Part shown: positions 6,394-10,223 of the stretch, piece after piece | How the letters are laid out: every line of letters begins with the position of its first letter | How positions within the stretch are numbered: the stretch's first letter is position 1 | Assembly (NCBI GenBank): GCA_024399225.1 | Contig: JAKSHV010000023.1 | Location: 1-10,223 of the forward strand | DNA length: 10,223 bases | Origin: an archaeon | Lineage (GTDB): Archaea; Thermoplasmatota; Thermoplasmata; Methanomassiliicoccales; Methanomethylophilaceae | Direction: 5' to 3' | Made by a program: the position numbers and the translations under genes | The notes under the pieces: model-generated | Told to the model about the DNA's origin: nothing | Seen by the model: only the letters and a program-made list of their open reading frames with translations | The model's database searches: none

Positions 6394-8079
6394 TTAGCGT
6401 TTCTTCTTGGACTTTGCCTTTGCCTTCTTGAGAGCACGGGTGTTCTCTTTGACAGCATCGTTGATGACTTCTGCCTCTTTGGCTCCGTCGGTGATGTCGG
6501 ACTCCTTGAAGTGGAGAACGATCCATCCCTGGTCCCTGAGGGCCTCGTCATTGCGGTTGTCAGGAGTTCCGATGTCGACATAAACTGCGACTTTGCTCTT
6601 GACAAATGCGAAGGGGATGTAGTAGGAACCGTAGTCCTTCCTGCAACGGAGACCTTTGTTCCAGCATGCCCTTCTTACAAGTCCGGTGGGGGTGTCGGGG
6701 ATAAGTCCCAGATCCTCGTCGGAGAGCATGTTCTCGTCAGCGGATGCCTCGACGGCTTCTTCGGCAACGGTGGTTGCGACGACGATTCCGGTAAGGATGG
6801 AAAGCTTCTGGTAGAGAGGAGGATCTACGACGCTGATGACGGCCATGATCTCATAGTCATCCATCTCTTCTGCCCTCTCTTCTCCGACATTGGCGACGGT
6901 CTCTTCGTAACCCTGCCTGAGGAGCTTGGTCATCTCGGACTCTTCCTTGGGTTCCTCGACAATGATTCCGGTAAGTGCGGAAAGCTTTGCGTAGAGCTCG
7001 GGGTCCTTCTCTTTGATGACTGCCATGATCTCATAGTCAGACATCTCGTTGACCTTGTCCTCGCCTTCTGCTGCGACTGCGGTCTCGTAACCCTGCCTGA
7101 GGAGTTTATCCATCTCGGACTCTTCCTTGGGCTCTTCTTTGGCTGCTACTGCGGCTACGGCGGCAGTTGCTGCGGCGGCGGTAGCGGCTGCGGCTGCTGC
7201 CTCTTCCTTTGCAGGGGCGGGTGCTGCTTCCTCTTTAGCAGGGGCAGGTTCTTCTTTGGCTGCTGCGGTTGCTGCTGCGGCGGCTTCTTCCTTCTTTGTC
7301 TCGGCAGGAGTTTCCTCTTTGGCAGGCTCTGCTTTTGCAGGTTCTTCCTTTGCGGGTGCAGCGGCGGGCTCTTCTTTCTTGGCGGGAGCGGGCTTTGCCT
7401 CTTCCTTTGCAGGAGCGGCTTCTTCCTTTGCGGGCTCTTCCTTCTTTACGGGAGGGTTTGCTGCGGTTGCTGCGGTTGCAGGAACGATCTCACGTTTGTA
7501 GGTGGGGACCTGATCCTCTGCTGCAACATCTGCTGCATCTGCAGCCTTGGCAGGAATCATGATGAGGATTCCGCTTACAATGACTGCTACCATTCCGACG
7601 ACGAAGATGATCATCTTGAAGTCGAGTGCATAAACGATAATGACTGCGTATGCAACAAGAAGTGCAAGGTCTGCGAAGAGATACCTTCTGTTGGTTGCGC
7701 AAACGAATGCTGCGACAAATGCAATGAACATGCACATTGCCACAGAAATGATCTCAAGATTCTCCCAGCTGAGGGTGGAAAGGTCGTCCCTGTATGCGAC
7801 GACTGCAAGGAAGATTCCAAAGAACATGAGTGCGAGTCCGAAAAGGGACATCGAGGACTTTCCTTTGGTTACTCCTGCGGTGATTGCAAAGTATCCTGCG
7901 ATAGCTGCAATAACTCCTGAGATGATGATCATAAGCGAGCATTTCTCGTTGGCCACGAAGGCCTCGAGACCATCGTTGTTGATGCTGAGTCCGTCGACTA
8001 CACCAAGAACGACTCCGATAATGTAAACGATACCGGCGGCAACGGTAAGCGTGCCGGCGATTTTCTCCCAACCGTACAT
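6394..8079 (-). CDS. Six-helix membrane protein with tandem repeats and a degenerate Vsr/DUF559-like C-terminal domain
   Basis: This 561-residue protein matches no named family that I recognise as a whole. Six hydrophobic helices lie at about 6-28, 48-70, 77-96, 108-128, 133-152 and 155-177. Basic loops (TKGK, NRR) alternate with acidic ones, which by the positive-inside rule puts both ends in the cytoplasm. Residues 198-314 are an Ala/Pro/Lys/Glu-rich linker built on PAKEE-like units. Two tandem 60-residue repeats follow (315-374, 375-434; 43 of 60 identical). Residues about 455-546 resemble Vsr/DUF559 nucleases: TPTGLVRRACWNKGLRCR, then KSKVAVYVDIG, DEALRDQGWIVLHF and a helix. The usual VDF acid is IPF here (P489) and the ELDG/EVDG glutamate is Y500, so catalysis is doubtful. 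A Lys-rich tail (551-561) ends the protein. ATG 8079 is preferred over TTG 8100 because a TATA box lies about 25 nt upstream of it. Confidence 0.85.
   Translation of the reverse strand: MYGWEKIAGTLTVAAGIVYIIGVVLGVVDGLSINNDGLEAFVANEKCSLMIIISGVIAAIAGYFAITAGVTKGKSSMSLFGLALMFFGIFLAVVAYRDDLSTLSWENLEIISVAMCMFIAFVAAFVCATNRRYLFADLALLVAYAVIIVYALDFKMIIFVVGMVAVIVSGILIMIPAKAADAADVAAEDQVPTYKREIVPATAATAANPPVKKEEPAKEEAAPAKEEAKPAPAKKEEPAAAPAKEEPAKAEPAKEETPAETKKEEAAAAATAAAKEEPAPAKEEAAPAPAKEEAAAAAATAAAATAAVAAVAAKEEPKEESEMDKLLRQGYETAVAAEGEDKVNEMSDYEIMAVIKEKDPELYAKLSALTGIIVEEPKEESEMTKLLRQGYEETVANVGEERAEEMDDYEIMAVISVVDPPLYQKLSILTGIVVATTVAEEAVEASADENMLSDEDLGLIPDTPTGLVRRACWNKGLRCRKDYGSYYIPFAFVKSKVAVYVDIGTPDNRNDEALRDQGWIVLHFKESDITDGAKEAEVINDAVKENTRALKKAKAKSKKKR
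6778..7137 (-). repeat. Tandem 180-bp in-frame duplication
   Basis: Two directly adjacent 180-bp units (6958-7137 and 6778-6957) each encode 60 residues that begin EEPKEESEM and end near LTGI-V. Between them 43 of 60 residues are identical, with no gaps. Shared blocks include KLLRQGYE and DYEIMAVI. Each unit is predicted mainly helical and acidic. Confidence 0.92.
7138..7488 (-). repeat. Low-complexity Ala/Pro/Lys/Glu linker coding region
   Basis: This stretch encodes about 117 residues dominated by Ala, Glu, Lys and Pro, with irregular repeats of PAKEE, KEEPA and poly-Ala. It separates the membrane helices from the cytoplasmic repeats and is probably disordered. Its skewed codons leave long open frames on the other strand that look Cys/Gly-rich and are not genes. 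Confidence 0.85.
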
Positions 8080-8099
8080 ACAACGACATAGCCATATCA

Positions 8100-8107
8100 A
8101 TATAATA
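8100..8107 (-). promoter_or_regulatory. TATA box of the membrane-protein gene, implying a leaderless mRNA
   Basis: The minus strand reads TATTATAT at 21-28 nt before ATG 8079, the usual TATA distance from a transcription start. No Shine-Dalgarno sequence is seen between the box and the ATG, so transcription probably begins at or within a few bases of the start codon. Confidence 0.5.
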
Positions 8108-8315
8108 GTTTACGCAAAGGCATTTGTGGCACCTAACTCCATTTTTGGATACTGGCACATCAAAATATCGCCCTTTTTCAACCCATATCGGAATGGAATA
8201 AATCGAGCAATATATCAAAATTTTACACAAAAATAAATGATACATTTCTATCTGGCTCTATCGGTATTGGATTATACTGCGGAACTGGCTTCATTATATT
8301 ATACGCGCGTGCAAC
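8108..8315. other. AT-rich intergenic region between divergent genes
   Basis: About 200 bp of AT-rich sequence separate the promoters of the divergent genes. I see no credible ORF, tRNA, box C/D pair, CRISPR unit or long inverted repeat. It contains extra TATA-like words (for example ATTATATTATA near 8293-8303) and a short CCAT/ATGG inverted repeat near 8184-8200, neither convincing on its own. Confidence 0.5.
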
Positions 8316-8327
8316 TTTAATATAGGC
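8316..8327 (+). promoter_or_regulatory. TATA-like promoter of the aCPSF2-type nuclease/nadC operon
   Basis: The sequence TTTAATATAGGC has its box centred near 8321. A start site 25-27 nt downstream falls at about 8346-8348, immediately before the first leader hairpin. That would give a leader of about 95 nt. It shares TTAATATAGGC with the tfs promoter on the other strand. Confidence 0.55.
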
Positions 8328-8347
8328 AAAAACATTAGGAGCGTTAT

Positions 8348-8442
8348 CATCGCACGGCAATAGCCGATGCGCTCACAGTCTCGGAGAGAAATCTCCATTC
8401 ACGCCTTGACAGGCATTTACAGACAAACAGGAGAACAAACTC
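8348..8442 (+). promoter_or_regulatory. Structured 5' leader with three hairpins and a possible Shine-Dalgarno switch
   Basis: Hairpin 1 (8351-8371) pairs CGCACGGC with GCCG and TGCG around an AATA loop, with one bulged A. Hairpin 2 (8383-8396) is GGAGA-GAAA-TCTCC, a 5-bp stem closed by a GNRA tetraloop. Hairpin 3 (8403-8414) is GCCT-TGAC-AGGC. The ribosome site GGAGA (8430-8434), within AGGAG and 9 nt before ATG 8443, is identical to the 5' arm of hairpin 2. TCTCC at 8392-8396 could therefore pair with either, hiding the ribosome site in one state. The pairings are read directly; regulation is inferred. Confidence 0.45.
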
Positions 8443-9681
8443 ATGAAAATGAAATTCAACTTCCTTGGTGGAGCCGACATCGTTGGACGTATGGCTATGA
8501 CCATGGAAGGCGACGGAAAAACCATGCTCGTAGAGTACGGAATCAGTCCTACCAAACCTCCGGAGTATCCCCTCCCCGTTCCCGGTAAGATCGATCACGC
8601 ATTCCTCACCCACGGACACCTCGACCACTGCGGAATGATTCCCGCAGTATGCGGAAAACAGAACTGCGAGCTTTTCACCACTCCCCTTACCGCGGAGATT
8701 GCAGAACTGATGATGTACGACAGCCTCAAGATCGCAAAGGCGGAAGGCTACCCCCAGCCCTACACCCAGCAGGACATCGAGAGGACCATGAAGCACGTCG
8801 TCCCCCTCACCTTCGAGGATACCATCGAACTCGGAAACATCGACGTTACCCTGCGCTCCGCAGGACACGTCCCCGGTGCAACCATGTTCGAGTTCCAGGG
8901 CGACAGCAGCACCATCTACTCCGGAGACATCCACACCGAGGACCAGAAGCTCGTTCTCGGAGCAAGGCCCCGCGACTGTAAGAACCTCTTCATCGAGGGA
9001 ACCTACGGTGGAAAGAACCACCCTCCGAAGGAGGACACCATCAACGCATTCATCGCTAAAATCGACGAAGTCATCGAGCGCGGTGGAAGGGTCATCATCC
9101 CCTGCTTCGCAGTCGGAAGGACCCAGGAGATCATGCTCCTGCTGAAGAACCTCGGTTACGAGATGTGGGTAGACGGTATGGGAAGGAGTGTTACCAACCT
9201 CTTCCTCAACTACCCCGAGTACATTAGGAACGCAAAATCCCTCAAAGCAGCCAAGAGAACCTTCAATGAGGTAAGAAACAGCTCCATGAGGAAGAAAGCG
9301 GTCGAGGGACAGATCATCGTCACCACCGGAGGTATGCTCGACGGAGGACCCGTCCTCACCTACCTCAGGACCCTCAGGGAAGACCCCAAGAATGCCATCC
9401 TTCTCGTAGGATATCAGGCAGAGGATACCAACGGTAGGATGCTCATGGAACAGGGATGCATCAACCTCGACGGCGAGATCGTAAAGGTTGCCTGTGAAGT
9501 CCAGAAGTTCGACTTCTCCGCACACGCAGGTCACGACCAGATCGTCGACTTCGTAAGAGCATGCGACCCCGAGAACGTCATCATCATGCACTCCGAGAGC
9601 AGGGAGCTCTTCCTTCCCGATCTCGCTGACTACAACGTCATCCTGCCCGAACCCAACAAGCCCTTCGAGCTGGACATATGA
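8443..9681 (+). CDS. KH-less beta-CASP metallo-beta-lactamase nuclease (aCPSF2 type)
   Basis: At 412 residues this matches archaeal beta-CASP RNases that lack N-terminal KH domains. The metal site is THGHLDH (H57, H59, D61, H62), GHVPG (H142) and SGDIH (D162). The beta-CASP motifs are A at FIEGTYGG (E185), B at SAHAGH (H361) and C at IMHSE (H383). PCFAVGRTQE (220-229) and TTGGMLDGGP (294-303) are also typical. All catalytic residues are present, so an active cytoplasmic RNase for mRNA processing or decay is expected. Motif 1 is LVEYGI with Glu31 instead of the usual Asp. Start ATG 8443 follows AGGAG by 9 nt; ATG at 8449 is a weaker alternative. The stop overlaps nadC as ATGA. It could also be called an RNase J-like protein, but its length and lack of a J-type C-terminal domain favour aCPSF2. 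Confidence 0.88.
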   Translation: MKMKFNFLGGADIVGRMAMTMEGDGKTMLVEYGISPTKPPEYPLPVPGKIDHAFLTHGHLDHCGMIPAVCGKQNCELFTTPLTAEIAELMMYDSLKIAKAEGYPQPYTQQDIERTMKHVVPLTFEDTIELGNIDVTLRSAGHVPGATMFEFQGDSSTIYSGDIHTEDQKLVLGARPRDCKNLFIEGTYGGKNHPPKEDTINAFIAKIDEVIERGGRVIIPCFAVGRTQEIMLLLKNLGYEMWVDGMGRSVTNLFLNYPEYIRNAKSLKAAKRTFNEVRNSSMRKKAVEGQIIVTTGGMLDGGPVLTYLRTLREDPKNAILLVGYQAEDTNGRMLMEQGCINLDGEIVKVACEVQKFDFSAHAGHDQIVDFVRACDPENVIIMHSESRELFLPDLADYNVILPEPNKPFELDI

Positions 9682-10223
9682 AAACACCGGACCTTCGTCC
9701 ATTCCTCGAGGAGGATGTCGGCAGCGGCGATGTGACCGCGGACATCTTCCTTCCCGACAGGGATGGCAGAGCGATCATCACCTGCGAGGCAGATTCTGTC
9801 GTAGCGGGAATGGACGAGGCCGTTACAATTTTTGCAATCGGCAACGTCAAGACGAAGGAATTCGTCAAAGACGGGGATTTCGTAAAAGCTGGAACCGTTG
9901 TCCTCGAGGCTACCGGTTCCTTGAAATCCCTTATGACCTGTGAAAGGACCGCACTCAATTTCCTCATGAGGATGAGCGGTATCGCGAACCTCACTTACAG
10001 CATCAGCAAGAAGGTCCACGAGGTCGATCCCAATCTGAGGATCGCGGCCACCAGGAAAACCACTCCAGGATTCAGATACTTCGAGAAGAAAGCCGTCGCA
10101 CTCGGCGGAGGATGGACACATAGGTTCGGCCTCTACGACATGGCCATGGTCAAGGACAACCACATCCCCGCGGCCGGCGGAATTGAGAACATCGCAGAGC
10201 TCATGAAAGATGTGCCAGATGGA
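9678..10223 (+). CDS. nadC: Nicotinate-nucleotide pyrophosphorylase (quinolinate phosphoribosyltransferase), 5' part
   Basis: The frame starts at ATG 9678 and is open to the window end, giving 182 of an expected 275-285 residues. The enzyme converts quinolinate and PRPP to nicotinate mononucleotide in de novo NAD synthesis. The N-terminal domain has LRPFLEEDVGSGDVTAD (6-22), the family's usual GDxT region. The barrel starts with ERTALNFLMRMSGIA (89-103), TRKTTPGFR (125-133), GGGWTHRFGL (143-152) and MVKDNH (157-162), which include the arginine, lysine and histidine residues that bind quinolinate and PRPP phosphates. The GGG is followed by Trp-Thr rather than the more common pair. The start codon overlaps the upstream nuclease stop (ATGA, 9678-9681), so the two are translationally coupled. 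The 3' end is outside the window. Confidence 0.95.
   Translation, partial: MKTPDLRPFLEEDVGSGDVTADIFLPDRDGRAIITCEADSVVAGMDEAVTIFAIGNVKTKEFVKDGDFVKAGTVVLEATGSLKSLMTCERTALNFLMRMSGIANLTYSISKKVHEVDPNLRIAATRKTTPGFRYFEKKAVALGGGWTHRFGLYDMAMVKDNHIPAAGGIENIAELMKDVPDG

Noticed and set aside
6352..7920. A 522-codon plus-strand open frame rich in Cys and Gly, opposite the membrane-protein gene.
   Set aside because: It is the antisense of the Ala/Glu/Lys-rich coding sequence, has no domain logic, and runs across the hairpin terminator; the minus-strand frame has clear helices, repeats and a domain.
8108..8440. A box C/D or H/ACA guide RNA in the divergent intergenic region.
   Set aside because: C-box-like words (ATGATAC, GATGATA) do not match RUGAUGA, no paired D box is placed suitably, and the hairpins lack a k-turn and ACA tail of the right geometry.
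8347..9702. A 451-codon minus-strand open frame opposite the nuclease gene.
   Set aside because: The plus-strand frame has complete metallo-beta-lactamase and beta-CASP motifs and a good ribosome site; the antisense frame has no recognisable motif.
1..10223. CRISPR arrays, insertion sequences, tRNA or rRNA genes and toxin-antitoxin or phage modules.
   Set aside because: No spaced direct repeats, transposase motifs, cloverleaf sequences or related domains were seen; all sizeable coding regions are accounted for by the genes listed.

Overview
The window is archaeal. It encodes a sliding clamp (PCNA), a TFIIS-like transcript-cleavage factor (TFS), a transketolase split into two polypeptides, a wyosine-pathway Taw2 enzyme, a geranylgeranyl-reductase-family flavoprotein and a KH-less beta-CASP nuclease of the aCPSF2 type. 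Intergenic regions carry TATA-like boxes of archaeal form. None of the ten complete stop codons is TAG (eight TGA, two TAA). Together with the gene content and base composition, this suggests a methanogen-related Thermoplasmatota lineage such as Methanomassiliicoccales. That placement is an inference, not something the sequence proves.

Layout. (1) Positions 1-591 (+) hold the 3' part of an SseB-like gene. Its stop abuts the stop of the convergent gene with no spacer. (2) Positions 592-6269 (-) form one compact seven-gene cluster, read right to left: tfs, pcn, transketolase N-half, transketolase C-half, transaldolase, geranylgeranyl-reductase-like flavoprotein, taw2. Junctions are 4-nt overlaps or gaps of 5-11 nt, so a single operon driven from a TATA-like box near 6306-6316 is likely. 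(3) Positions 6394-8079 (-) encode a 561-residue protein with six membrane helices, an Ala/Pro/Lys/Glu-rich linker, two tandem 60-residue repeats and a C-terminal domain resembling Vsr/DUF559 nucleases that appears to lack key acidic residues. A GC hairpin followed by a T-rich tract terminates it just upstream of the tfs promoter. (4) Positions 8080-8442 are a divergent intergenic region with promoters for both sides and a hairpin-rich leader for the + gene. (5) Positions 8443-10223 (+) encode the aCPSF2-type nuclease and, overlapping it by 4 nt, the 5' part of nadC.

Function. The central operon joins core information-processing factors (TFS, PCNA) to the non-oxidative pentose phosphate enzymes (both transketolase halves and transaldolase), which supply ribose phosphate and erythrose 4-phosphate, and then to lipid/isoprenoid reduction and tRNA-Phe modification. 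On the right, a putative RNA-processing nuclease is coupled to NAD biosynthesis.

The two most unusual items are the membrane protein with the degenerate nuclease-like tail, and the nuclease leader. In that leader one TCTCC segment can pair either with an upstream GGAGA or with the Shine-Dalgarno GGAGA.
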